Origin: Alphaproteobacteria bacterium
GTDB lineage: Bacteria; Pseudomonadota; Alphaproteobacteria; SHVW01
DNA length: 41,365 nucleotides
Assembly (NCBI GenBank): GCA_016869645.1
Contig: VGDO01000023.1
Location: forward strand, 1 to 41,365
Reading direction: 5' to 3'
A program made the position numbers and the translations under genes. The stretch's first letter is position 1; every line of letters starts with the position of its first letter. The notes beneath the pieces are model-generated. The model did no database searches. It was not told the DNA's origin and worked only from the letters and a program-made list of their open reading frames with translations. Positions 33,273 through 41,240 of the stretch are shown here, one piece after another.

Positions 33273-34547
33273 TCAGTAGGCCGCCGCCATCTGCTTGACT
33301 GCGTCGTCGACCGAAATGTGACCGGCGAGGAACGCGTTGTTGAAGATCTGCGTGAAGACCTCCTTCGGCTTGCCGCTCATGACTTGGATCGGAATGCCGA
33401 AGTGGTATTTCGCACCGGCGTTCGTCGTCGCGATCATCTTGAAATAGTCGGCCGCCTGAGCATCCGTCATCTTCGATGGATCGCTCTTGATGCCGGTCTG
33501 CACCTTGACGTCATCGAGCCAGCGATTGCCGACCTCGGGCCGCAGGAAGGAGTTGAAGAACTTGATGACCTCGGCCTTGTGCTTGGTGCCTTCGTTGGCG
33601 ACGTAGCTGCCACCGACCGCGATCGAGCGGCACTCGTTGCAGGTGGCGCCCGGCACCGACGGAAACTGCATGATGCCGAGCGGAAAATCCTTGGGCTGGC
33701 CGCCCTTGTCGACCGGGTTGAAGGCGCGCGAGGTGTACCAGCTGCCATTGAGGGGTCTTCAGGAAGTCGGGTTCGTGTGGAAATAGATGTGCGCCTCGGC
33801 CAGCTTCAATGTCGTGAAGGTGGTCGGCAGCAGGCCGGCATCGGTCAGGCTGCGGATCCATTTCAGCGTGTCGACCACGCGCGCATCGTTCCACGCCATC
33901 TTGCCCGCGAGCAGCTTCGTGTAGTCATCGACGCCGAGACGCTTCAGCAGCGCTTCGTGAACCAGATGGGCGCCCGGAAATGGACGATCGCCGACGCCGA
34001 CGGCCATCGGCGTGATGCCCTTCGCCTTGGCTTTCTTCACCATGTCGGCAAAGGCCGCCGGATCAAGCTGCATGCTGGCCGGCAGCTTGACGCCGACATC
34101 GTCCATCATCTTCTTGTTATAGTAGACCTCGACCGTCCAAGCCTCGAGCGGCAGGCCGTAAGGCTTGCCCTTGTAAGTCCATGCTTCCTTTGCCCAGGGC
34201 TCGACTGCGCTCCAGTTGAGACCAGAGAGATCGAGCAGGAAGCCATTCTCGTAGTACTCCGCCTGATCGGGCTCGGCATAGAACACGTCGGGCGCCTGGC
34301 CGGCACGCAGCGCAGTCTTGAGGCCGGCATAGAGCGCCGTCTTCTCGTACCAGGTCGGCTTGATCTTGACGCCCGGATTGGCCGCCTCGAATTCGGCGAT
34401 CGCCTTCTCGACGAACTGTTTCTTGGGCATCTCGGCCGCCCAGTGGCTCCAGAAGGTGATCTCCTTGGTCTGGGCGCCGGCCTGTTGCGCGGCGAAGGCG
34501 GCCAGGGTGAGGCCGAACACGGCGGTCGCGAGGCGTCTCACGGTCAT
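33273..34547 (-). pseudogene. ABC substrate-binding protein, UgpB-like, interrupted by an in-frame stop
   Basis: Reading from ATG 34547 (AGGGAGG upstream), a signal peptide MTVRRLATAVFGLTLAAFAA ending in QQAGA precedes KEITFWSHWAAEMPKKQF, typical of SBP family 1. The frame is stopped by TGA at 33759-33761 and then continues in the same frame from 33758 to 33273 with LNGSWYTSRAFNPVD and later YHFGIPIQVMSG. The residues around the stop (NPTS, stop, RP) look wrong, while the neighbouring frame over just that patch reads PDFLKTP, the kind of sequence expected. Two compensating single-base changes, in the CCC at 33769-33771 and the CCCC at 33752-33755, would restore a 424-residue protein. I infer homopolymer sequencing errors or a real lesion. 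The protein would capture the solute for the adjacent permeases. Confidence 0.85.
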
Positions 34548-34600
34548 TAGTTCCTCCCTTTTGGCCGGGGCTTGGCGTCGCCCGCAGTCCGTCATCTCCC

Positions 34601-34630
34601 AGAGTAGGAGGCGCCTCGAAACAGTGTCAA
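34601..34630 (-). promoter_or_regulatory. Candidate promoter of the Ugp-like operon
   Basis: On the minus strand a perfect TTGACA (34630-34625) is followed after 18 bases by TACTCT (34606-34601). A start near 34594 gives a leader of about 47 bases ahead of the binding-protein ATG. The 16-bp palindrome at 34633-34648 abuts the -35 element. Confidence 0.5.
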
Positions 34631-34632
34631 TG

Positions 34633-34648
34633 AGATTATCGATAATCT
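34633..34648. promoter_or_regulatory. Perfect 16-bp palindrome, likely GntR operator
   Basis: AGATTATCGATAATCT is its own reverse complement. It lies two bases from the -35 of the transporter promoter and 38 bases before the GntR gene, in an AT-rich patch of a GC-rich region. ATTATCGATAAT-like palindromes are typical sites of FCD-type GntR dimers, so it is the likely operator for both divergent units. Confidence 0.65.
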
Positions 34649-34665
34649 AGTTGCCCACGACGGCA

Positions 34666-34686
34666 GGGCTTTGCTAAGCAAAGCCC
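34666..34686. repeat. Inverted repeat directly abutting the GntR start codon
   Basis: GGGCTTTGCT (34666-34675) and AGCAAAGCCC (34677-34686) form a perfect ten-base inverted repeat around a single A, ending at the base before ATG 34687. It occupies the place where a ribosome binding site should be. It may be a second, autoregulatory operator, or its RNA form could restrict translation initiation. Confidence 0.6.
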
Positions 34687-35412
34687 ATGGGGATAGCCAC
34701 GGAACGCCGGACCGGGGTGGCGAACGGTGCATCGAGCGCGGACGCAGCGCCGCCCGATGGATCGCCTGGGACGATCGCGCGCCAGCTCGAATTCGACATC
34801 CTGTTCGGCGCCTTGCGCCCGCGCGAGCGCCTTGTCGAGGACGTGCTGATGCAGCGCTTCGGCGCGACGCGACACGCGGTCCGTCAGGCTCTCGTCGAGC
34901 TCGAGCGCATGGAAATCGTCACCCGCGCACCCAACCGCGGCGCCGCGGTGCGCGACTTCGACGCACAGGAGGTCGAGGAGATCACCGAGCTGCGCGAGAC
35001 GCTGCACCGCCGCGCCGTGCAGCGCATGCGCCTACCGGCCGGGGCCAAGCTGATCGGCCAGCTCAAGGCCATCCAGCGCCGCCACGACAAAGCCGTGGCA
35101 GCGCGCGATCCGCGGGCCATCGACGACGCCAACGAAGCCTTTCACGAGGCGCTGTTCGGCGCCTGCGACAACCGCCTGCTCGCCAAGGCGATCGGTCATT
35201 ATGCCTATCTGTCGCGCGCCATGCGGCTCTACCCGCTGGTCGATCCGCTGCTCCTACAGACGCTGCGCTCGGAGCACTGGGCGATGATCGAGGCGATCGA
35301 GGCCGGCAACCGCCCGCTCCTCTCCCGCCTCGTCGTCGACCACATCCAGCATTCCAAGCGACTCTACCTCCAGGTGCGTGCGGCGCCGGCCAAGGTTGCC
35401 GCTAAAGCTTGA
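34687..35412 (+). CDS. GntR-family transcriptional regulator, FCD type
   Basis: A 241-residue regulator. The N-terminal winged helix-turn-helix spans about residues 28-95 (GTIARQLEFDILFGALRPRERLVEDVLMQRFGATRHAVRQALVELERMEIV), and the rest is a helical FCD ligand-binding domain with candidate metal/ligand residues in DANEAFHEALFGACDN and the later HIQH. FCD regulators respond to organic acids such as hydroxy or oxo acids. It is divergent from the Ugp-like operon and shares an intergenic region with a perfect palindrome. Its 3' end overlaps the convergent amidohydrolase gene by 11 bases. No Shine-Dalgarno site is visible before ATG 34687. Confidence 0.92.
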   Translation: MGIATERRTGVANGASSADAAPPDGSPGTIARQLEFDILFGALRPRERLVEDVLMQRFGATRHAVRQALVELERMEIVTRAPNRGAAVRDFDAQEVEEITELRETLHRRAVQRMRLPAGAKLIGQLKAIQRRHDKAVAARDPRAIDDANEAFHEALFGACDNRLLAKAIGHYAYLSRAMRLYPLVDPLLLQTLRSEHWAMIEAIEAGNRPLLSRLVVDHIQHSKRLYLQVRAAPAKVAAKA

Positions 35413-36388
35413 AGATCCGCTCGGCGTTTTGGCCGCGCACGGCGTCGCGCTCGCCGGCCGGCAGATCATCGACCCGCTTCAGGCAACCGACCATGTCGCC
35501 GATGTTGTGCGGGTAGTCCGAACCGTACATCACCTTGTCGGCACCGCCGACCTCGATCGCCATGCGCAGCGCCTCCGGTCGATAGGTCACGGCGTCGTAA
35601 TAGATGCGCCGGAGATAGTCGCTCGGCCGTGTCGAGGTCTTGGTGCGCGCGGCGTTCATGTTGTCGAAGCACTGGTCGAGCCGTCCGACCAGGAAGGGCA
35701 ACGTGCCGCCGGCATGTGACGCGATCAGCTTGAGGTTCGGATAGCGGTCGAGAAAGCCATCGAAGAAAATGCGCGCGAAGGCGAGGCTGGTGTCGAACAT
35801 GAAGCCGATCGAGGCGATCAGGTTGAACTGGCGCATGTCCATCTCGGGCGTGCCCGGGGGTGCCGTCGGATGGACGAGCACCGGCAGGGCACGCTGATCG
35901 ATCGCTTGCCACACCGGGGCGAACAGCGGATCGGTCAGAGACTTATTGCCGATATTGGCCAGCACCATGACGCCGACCGCGCCGCGGTCGCACGAGCGCG
36001 CGAGTTCCTTCACCGCAAGGTCGGGGTACTCCCAGGGCAGAGATGCGATCCAGCGGATGCGCGAGGGATAGATTTTCTGCGCCTCGGCCATCGAGTCGTT
36101 GACGATCTGCGCACCCTTCAGGCTGATGTCCGGCCCACCGAAATAGACGTTGGGGCAGGTGAGCGACACGATCGCCATGTCGACCTTGGCCTCGTCCATC
36201 AGCTTGATGCGCGTCGGATAGTCGAAATGGCCGGGCTGCGGCGTCATGAAGGGCGCGCCGTCCATCATGATGCCCTCCGGCGCGTCCAGGCTCTTGCGCA
36301 GCTCGAAGCGCGGCTTGCCATGGCTGCGCAGCAGCTCGAGCCAATCGCGGTTGAGCATATGCGTATGGACGTCGATCGAGGCAACCAT
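35402..36388 (-). CDS. Amidohydrolase, ACMSD-like
   Basis: A 328-residue TIM-barrel metalloenzyme of the 2-amino-3-carboxymuconate 6-semialdehyde decarboxylase (ACMSD) group. Visible metal ligands are IDVHTH at the N-terminus, H in VLVHPTAPPG, H in ASHAGGTLPF and D in YGSDYPHN. Members decarboxylate or hydrate aromatic-derived acids (ACMSD, gamma-resorcylate decarboxylase, LigJ-like hydratases). A ribosome binding site AAGGAC stands 10 bases before ATG 36388. It is probably co-transcribed after the class II aldolase gene 98 bases upstream on the same strand, and it converges on the GntR gene. The presence of an RraA-like aldolase nearby fits degradation of an aromatic ring-cleavage product, but that is inference. 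Confidence 0.88.
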   Translation of the reverse strand: MVASIDVHTHMLNRDWLELLRSHGKPRFELRKSLDAPEGIMMDGAPFMTPQPGHFDYPTRIKLMDEAKVDMAIVSLTCPNVYFGGPDISLKGAQIVNDSMAEAQKIYPSRIRWIASLPWEYPDLAVKELARSCDRGAVGVMVLANIGNKSLTDPLFAPVWQAIDQRALPVLVHPTAPPGTPEMDMRQFNLIASIGFMFDTSLAFARIFFDGFLDRYPNLKLIASHAGGTLPFLVGRLDQCFDNMNAARTKTSTRPSDYLRRIYYDAVTYRPEALRMAIEVGGADKVMYGSDYPHNIGDMVGCLKRVDDLPAGERDAVRGQNAERIFKL

Positions 36389-36486
36389 GGGGGTATGTCC
36401 TTTTCTTGTGACCCCAATCTAATGCGCGAGAGGGTGCGCCAAGGCGACCGATGCCGTCGGGGTGGCTTGCCGCCTTCCTGCTGGCA

Positions 36487-37314
36487 CTAGTTCCGATATG
36501 ACGCGTCCTTCCGGTCGAGCAGGCGCAGCAGCGCGGGCCAGTCTTTCTCCATCGAGACGCGATTCGGCCGCTCGAACAGCAGCGCGGTGCGCTCGCACAC
36601 ATCAGCCGGCGGGATGTTGAGCGCGGCGCCGCCGGCCATGGCGTCGATCTGCGCCTCGCAGGAGCGCTCGAGGTAGTAGATCAACTCGAATGCCTGGCGG
36701 ATCGTCGGGCCCAAGGTGAGCAAGCCGTGGTTGCGCAGGATCATCGCATCGTGGCGGCCGAGATCGCGCGCCAGGCGCGCCCGTTCGTCGATGTCGATCG
36801 CGAGGCCCTCGTAGTCGTGATAGGCGATGCGGCTCCAGAAACGCATGGCGTGCTGCGTCAACGGCAACAAACCCTGCTTCTGCGCCGAGACGGCCATGCC
36901 GGAGCGGGAGTGCGTGTGGATGACGCAACCGGCATCGGGGCGCGCCGCATGCACCGCGCTATGGATCACGAAGCCGGCGCGATTGACGCCGAGACCCGTC
37001 TCGTCGTCGATGATATCGCCTTCGCTGTCGATCATGACCAGCGAGGAGGCCGTCACCTCCTCGAACAGCATGCCGTAGGCGTTGATGAGGAAACGGTCAT
37101 GCTCGCCCGGCACGCGCGCGGAAATGTGGTTGTAGATCTGATCGGTCCAGCCGTAATAGGCGACCAGCCGGTAGCACGCCGCCAGGTTGACGCGCGTCTC
37201 CCACTCTTCCTTGCCGACGCGCTGCTTGAGGGGCCGGCGCGGCATGCGAACCACAGAGGATCGTCCGGCGGAAGCGGACTTCGCCGCGGCGCGCGCGGTC
37301 CTGCGCATGGTCAT
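36487..37314 (-). CDS. Class II aldolase/adducin-domain protein
   Basis: The 275-residue protein begins at ATG 37314 with GGAGGAG six bases upstream; the first 35 residues are basic and disordered (MTMRRTARAAAKSASAGR). The aldolase/adducin domain follows: ACYRLVAYYGWTDQIYNHISARVPG, the zinc histidines in VIHTHSRSG and LRNHGLLTLG. Family members are fuculose-phosphate-type aldolases, or decarboxylases and dehydratases of small hydroxyacids. It is divergent from a MarR gene, its probable regulator, and upstream of the amidohydrolase in the same direction. Substrate unknown. Confidence 0.9.
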   Translation of the reverse strand: MTMRRTARAAAKSASAGRSSVVRMPRRPLKQRVGKEEWETRVNLAACYRLVAYYGWTDQIYNHISARVPGEHDRFLINAYGMLFEEVTASSLVMIDSEGDIIDDETGLGVNRAGFVIHSAVHAARPDAGCVIHTHSRSGMAVSAQKQGLLPLTQHAMRFWSRIAYHDYEGLAIDIDERARLARDLGRHDAMILRNHGLLTLGPTIRQAFELIYYLERSCEAQIDAMAGGAALNIPPADVCERTALLFERPNRVSMEKDWPALLRLLDRKDASYRN

Positions 37315-37477
37315 GGCGTCTCCTCCAGGCGGGCCTGCTTGGCCGTTTCGGCCTGGCGTCCGGGCCCGGCTGCCGGGCGACTTGATCGTGAACGGCGTTG
37401 GTGTAGGCTGCGGGCCGAGCGATGGTCGTTCCAAGTGAAACGGTTGTCAAGCCGGGCTCCCACCCGATCCTTCGGTC

Positions 37478-37978
37478 ATGCCGGACAAGCAGGAAGCAGC
37501 CAACAAACAAAGGCAGACGGGCAAGCAGGACAACGGTCCGCTCCGGCTCGACCGCTTCATTCCCTATCGTTTGTCGGTGCTGACCTCGCGGGTAACCGGG
37601 CGGCTGGCGCGCGAATACGAGTCCGTCGCCGGGCTGCAGCTGCCCGAGGCGCGCGTGCTGACGGTGCTCGGCTTCTTCAAGCCGATTTCCTCGAACGCCA
37701 TCGTCCAGCACACCAGTATGGACAAGGCGACCGTCAGCCGAGCCGTGGCGCGGCTGATCCGGCTCGGCCTGATCACGCGCAAGCCCGATCCGACCGACCG
37801 GCGCCTGCTCGTGCTCGGCTTCACGCCGCGTGGTCAGCGCACCTATGACCGGCTGACCAGCCGCGCGCGCGCATGGGAAGCCTGGTTCCTCGCCGAACTG
37901 AAGCCGTCGGAGCGCGCCGGGCTCGAGCGCATTCTGGCGCGGCTGGCGCGCCGGCTCGACGGCGCGACGCTTGGCTAG
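37478..37978 (+). CDS. MarR-family transcriptional regulator
   Basis: A 166-residue regulator with the MarR winged helix: LPEARVLTVLGFFKPISSNAIVQHTSMDKATVSRAVARLIRLGLITRKPDPTDRRLLVLGFTPRG covers helices and the beta wing with the characteristic DRR. An N-terminal polar tail precedes residue 25. It is divergent from the class II aldolase gene across 163 bases; MarR proteins usually repress the divergent unit and are released by aromatic or phenolic ligands, which fits the amidohydrolase next door. No obvious palindromic operator stands out to me in the gap. Confidence 0.92.
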   Translation: MPDKQEAANKQRQTGKQDNGPLRLDRFIPYRLSVLTSRVTGRLAREYESVAGLQLPEARVLTVLGFFKPISSNAIVQHTSMDKATVSRAVARLIRLGLITRKPDPTDRRLLVLGFTPRGQRTYDRLTSRARAWEAWFLAELKPSERAGLERILARLARRLDGATLG

Positions 37979-38026
37979 TGGTTTGGTTTTCACAACTGAG
38001 TCACATTCCAGCAAAAAGCCTCGTGT

Positions 38027-38062
38027 TGAGCCTCGGGCGAAGCCCGGTTCGCCCGAGGCTCA
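38027..38062. repeat. 15-bp REP-like hairpin between convergent genes
   Basis: TGAGCCTCGGGCGAA (38027-38041) pairs perfectly with TTCGCCCGAGGCTCA (38048-38062) around GCCCGG. Neighbouring bases (CCTCGTG before, ACCATGA after) recall the hairpins at 27257-27368, so it may belong to one dispersed family. It lies between the stops of the MarR gene and the AapM gene and could end transcription from both sides, although no T-run is present. Confidence 0.7.
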
Positions 38063-38101
38063 CCATGACGCGTATGGGGCGCAACCGTCAGGCTCAAGCC
38101 A

Positions 38102-39211
38102 CTAGGTCGTCGCCCGGCCGGCCGACAGCCGGCGCTCGAGGCGCGCGCTGTAGCGCGACATGCCGAAGCAGAAGAACCAGAAGCCGAGACCGGCGAAGAA
38201 GTAGCCGGTCTCGCGCACATGATCCCCGATCAGCCAGGCCGGATCGGCAATCCCGGCCTGGATCACGGCCAGCAGGTCGAACAGGCCGATGACCAGGATC
38301 AGCGTCGTCTCCTTGAAGATGCCGATGCAGGTGTTGACGAGGCCGGGGATGGCGATGCGGAACGCCTGCGGCAGCACGATCAATCCCATCAGACGCCAAT
38401 AGCCGAGCCCGAGCGAGCGCGCCGCCTCGTACTGGCCGACCGGTACGGCCTGCAGCCCGCCGCGAAACACCTCGGCCATGTAGGCGGCATTGAAGAGCGA
38501 GAAGGCGATGAGCGCGCGCAGCAGCTTGTCGGCCGTGGCGCCGGCCGGCATGAACAGCGGGAACATGGTGGCGGCCATGAACAGCACGGCGATCAGCGGC
38601 ACGCCGCGCCAGAACTCGATGAAGGCGACGCTGAGCGCACGCACCACCGGCATCTGCGATCGCCGTCCGAGCGCCAGCACCAGCCCGAGCGGCATGGATG
38701 TCGCGATGCCCCAAGTCGCCACGACGAGCGTCAGCATCAGCCCGCCCCAGTCGGCCGTGTCGACCGGCGCAAGACCGAACGCGCCGCCGGCCAGCAAGAG
38801 CGCGACCAGGGCAGGATATGCCGACAGCATGACGGCGCCGATCCAGATCTTGGCCGGTACGCGCGGCACCAGCATGAGCACGAGGCCGATGATGCCGAGC
38901 GCGAGGACGAGGTCGACACGCCAGCGCTCGGCCGGCGGATAAGGGCCATAGACGAGCTGGGCGCCGCGCGCGCGAATGAAGACCCAGCACGCGGCCTCCT
39001 TGTCGGGGCAGGCTTCGGGGCCGTTGCCGAGCCACGCCGCCTTGAAGATGGCCCATTCGAGGAGCGGCGTCAGGACCAGGTAGAGCACCGCAAGACCGAG
39101 GACGGTGAGCGCCGCATCGAATGGCGAGCCGAAGAAGCCGCGGCGCAGCCGCTCGAACCAGCTCACCGCGACCACCGGCGGCGCTTCGTCTGGTTTGAAC
39201 GTCGTGGCCAT
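38102..39211 (-). CDS. aapM: General L-amino acid ABC permease, AapM/BztC type
   Basis: The 369-residue membrane protein matches AapM of the general L-amino acid importer AapJQMP. An N-terminal hydrophobic region and a long periplasmic segment with paired cysteines (PEACPDKEAACWVF) precede the conserved permease domain: LTLVVATWGIATSMPLGLVLALGRRS and the EAA loop VGQYEAARSLGLGYWRLMGLIVLPQAFRIAIP. It forms a heterodimer with AapQ, whose gene ends three bases upstream. The ATPase gene aapP, normally next downstream, is absent: a hairpin and a MarR gene follow instead. Confidence 0.92.
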   Translation of the reverse strand: MATTFKPDEAPPVVAVSWFERLRRGFFGSPFDAALTVLGLAVLYLVLTPLLEWAIFKAAWLGNGPEACPDKEAACWVFIRARGAQLVYGPYPPAERWRVDLVLALGIIGLVLMLVPRVPAKIWIGAVMLSAYPALVALLLAGGAFGLAPVDTADWGGLMLTLVVATWGIATSMPLGLVLALGRRSQMPVVRALSVAFIEFWRGVPLIAVLFMAATMFPLFMPAGATADKLLRALIAFSLFNAAYMAEVFRGGLQAVPVGQYEAARSLGLGYWRLMGLIVLPQAFRIAIPGLVNTCIGIFKETTLILVIGLFDLLAVIQAGIADPAWLIGDHVRETGYFFAGLGFWFFCFGMSRYSARLERRLSAGRATT

Positions 39212-39214
39212 CGC

Positions 39215-40372
39215 CTAGCGCTCCACCAGCGCCACGGCGCGGTTGTACCAATTCATGAACGCCGCGATCAGCAGGCTTGCCAGCAGGTAGAGGCCGGTCG
39301 TGATCGCCATGACCTCGATTGCCTGGCCGGTCTGGTTGAGCACGGTGCCGGCGAACACGAGCATGAGCTCCGGATAGGCGATCGCCGCCGCCAGCGAGGA
39401 GTTCTTCACCAGGTTGAGATACTGGCTGGTCAAGGGCGGCACGATGACGCGCAAGGCCTGCGGCACGACGACGAAGCGCGTGATTTGCCGCTTTTTCAGA
39501 CCGAGAGAGCGCGCGGCCTCGACCTGGCCCGTGGGAACGGCGAGCACACCGGCGCGCACGATTTCGGCGATGAAAGCCGCCGAATAGATCGACAACGACA
39601 GCAGCATGGCGACGAATTCGGGAATGACGACGATGCCGCCCATGAAATTGAAGCCGGCGAGCTTGGGCACGTCCCACGAGACGGGAAAGCCGGTCGCCGC
39701 CGCCGCCAGCGCCGGCAATACCAAAACAAGGCCGAGCGCGGGCCAGCCGACTCGAACCCGACGGCCCGTCGCGCGTTGACGTCGCCGCGCCCACAGCACG
39801 AGACCTATCGCCGTCCCGAGGCCGGCCGTCGCGACGGCGGCAACGATGCCTGCGCCCGTCTCGAACACCGGGGCCGGCAGATAGAAGCCGCGATTGCTCA
39901 GAAATGCCACGCCGCCCACCGCGATGCTGTTGCGCGGCGGCGGCAGCGGGCGCAGCACGGCGAAGTACCAGAAGAAGATCTGCAGGAGCAGCGGGACGTT
40001 TCGCATGATCTCGATATAGGCGAGCGCCAGGTTCGAGATCAGCAGATTGGTCGACAGGCGCGCGAGGCCGATGATGAAGCCCACGATCGTCGCGATCAGA
40101 ATGCCGGCTGCCGACAGCACGACGGTGTTGAGCAGTGCCACGAGCAAAGCGCGGCCGTAGCTCGATGCCTCGCTGTACTCGACCAGCGACTGAACGATGC
40201 CGAAGCCGGCGGGACGCGCCAGGAACTGGAAGCCCGCATTGATGCCGAGCCGCGCCAGGTTCTCGATGACGTTGCCGACCAGGGCCGCGCCAAGAGCCAG
40301 GGCGGCCGCGGCGATCGCGATCTGGGTGACAGCCGAGCGGATACGGACGTCGCGCCAGAGTGCGGCGGTCAT
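39215..40372 (-). CDS. aapQ: General L-amino acid ABC permease, AapQ/BztB type
   Basis: A 385-residue permease. NAGFQFLARPAGFGIVQSLVEYSEASSYGRALLVALLNTVVLS and LAYIEIMRNVPLLLQIFFWYFAVL are highly typical of AapQ, as is the EAA loop VPTGQVEAARSLGLKKRQITRFVVVPQALRVIVPPL. ATG 40372 has GGAG six bases upstream. It lies downstream of the truncated aapJ across a 208-base gap that contains a MITE-like palindromic element. Confidence 0.93.
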   Translation of the reverse strand: MTAALWRDVRIRSAVTQIAIAAAALALGAALVGNVIENLARLGINAGFQFLARPAGFGIVQSLVEYSEASSYGRALLVALLNTVVLSAAGILIATIVGFIIGLARLSTNLLISNLALAYIEIMRNVPLLLQIFFWYFAVLRPLPPPRNSIAVGGVAFLSNRGFYLPAPVFETGAGIVAAVATAGLGTAIGLVLWARRRQRATGRRVRVGWPALGLVLVLPALAAAATGFPVSWDVPKLAGFNFMGGIVVIPEFVAMLLSLSIYSAAFIAEIVRAGVLAVPTGQVEAARSLGLKKRQITRFVVVPQALRVIVPPLTSQYLNLVKNSSLAAAIAYPELMLVFAGTVLNQTGQAIEVMAITTGLYLLASLLIAAFMNWYNRAVALVER

Positions 40373-40401
40373 GGTGACTCCAGAGCCTCACCGAAGCTGC
40401 A

Positions 40402-40541
40402 GTGACCCCACCCTATCAAAGCGCTTCGCGGTTTGATCCCCACCGAGGGGGAGGGAAACGTTTTTTTCAGCCTTCGGAATTCTCTCTCCCCCCTTGCTGG
40501 GGAGGATCGAACCGCAACGCGGTTCGATGGTGGGGGGTGAC
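40402..40541. mobile_element. MITE-like palindromic element between aapQ and aapJ
   Basis: The roughly 140-base element starts GTGACCCCACC (40402) and ends GGTGGGGGGTGAC (40541), an imperfect terminal inverted repeat. Each half holds a hairpin: ATCAAAGCG/CGC..TTTGAT around CTT (40415-40437), and a perfect ATCGAACCGC (40506-40515) with GCGGTTCGAT (40519-40528) around AAC. The halves are diverged inverted copies. No ORF is inside. Similar palindromes are common between alphaproteobacterial genes; mobility is inferred. Confidence 0.55.
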
Positions 40542-40580
40542 GCCGTCGTCACGCGCTGGTTGGAGCGTAATGCCTGCCGC

Positions 40581-41240
40581 TCACCGGAACGGCGGCGAGA
40601 TCAGCAGGCCGCCGTCCTTCCACAACGCGTTGGCGCCGCGCGCCATGCCGAGCTTGGTCTTGGGACCAACGTGGCGCTCGTAGATTTCGGCGTAATTGCC
40701 GACCTGCTTGATCGCGTTGTAGGCCCAGGCGGCGGTCAACCCGTTCTTCTGGCCGAGGTCGTCGCCGACGCCGAGCAAGCGCTTGACCTCGGGATTGTCC
40801 GACTTCGCCTTCATGTCGTCGACATTGGCCGAGGTGACGCCGAGTTCCTCGGCGGTGATCAGCGCATCGAAGGTCCAACGCGCGATGTCGGCCCACTGGC
40901 TGTCGCCCTGGCGGACCATGGGTGCGATCGGCTCCTTGGAGATGGTCTCGGGCAGGATGACGTGGTCGTCGCGGTTCTTGAGGCCGAAACCGCGCGCGGC
41001 GAGCGGGCCCCGATCATTGGACCAGGCGTCGCAGCGCCCTTCATCATACGCACGTCGCGCCTCATCCGGCTCGGCGAAGGTGACGATGGTGTAACGCAAG
41101 TTGTTCGAACGGAAATAATCGGCGATGTTCAGCTCGGTGGTCGTGCCCTGGGCGACACAGATCGACGCGCCGTTGAGCTCCTTCGCGCTCTTGATGCCGG
41201 CGTTCTTGCGCACCATGAAGCCCTGGCCGTCGAAAAAAGG
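40581..41240 (-). pseudogene. aapJ: General L-amino acid binding protein AapJ, N-terminally truncated
   Basis: About 219 residues match the C-terminal two thirds of AapJ, the periplasmic binding protein of the general amino acid importer (normally about 340 residues): FFDGQGFMVRKNAGIKSAKELNGASICVAQGTTTELN, EGRCDAWSNDRGPLAARG and the C-terminal YAEIYERHVGP with GLLISPPFR. Similarity begins abruptly near 41240. The remaining 125 bases, where some 40 further AapJ residues would be expected, show no AapJ in any minus-strand frame and contain hairpins, so the gene is broken there, not merely cut off by the window end. No signal peptide remains, so the product would not reach the periplasm. Confidence 0.8.

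Noticed and set aside
33759..33761. TGA as a selenocysteine codon in the Ugp-like binding protein
   Set aside because: Periplasmic sugar-type binding proteins have no selenocysteine at such a place, no SECIS-like hairpin directly follows, and paired homopolymer changes explain the stop better.
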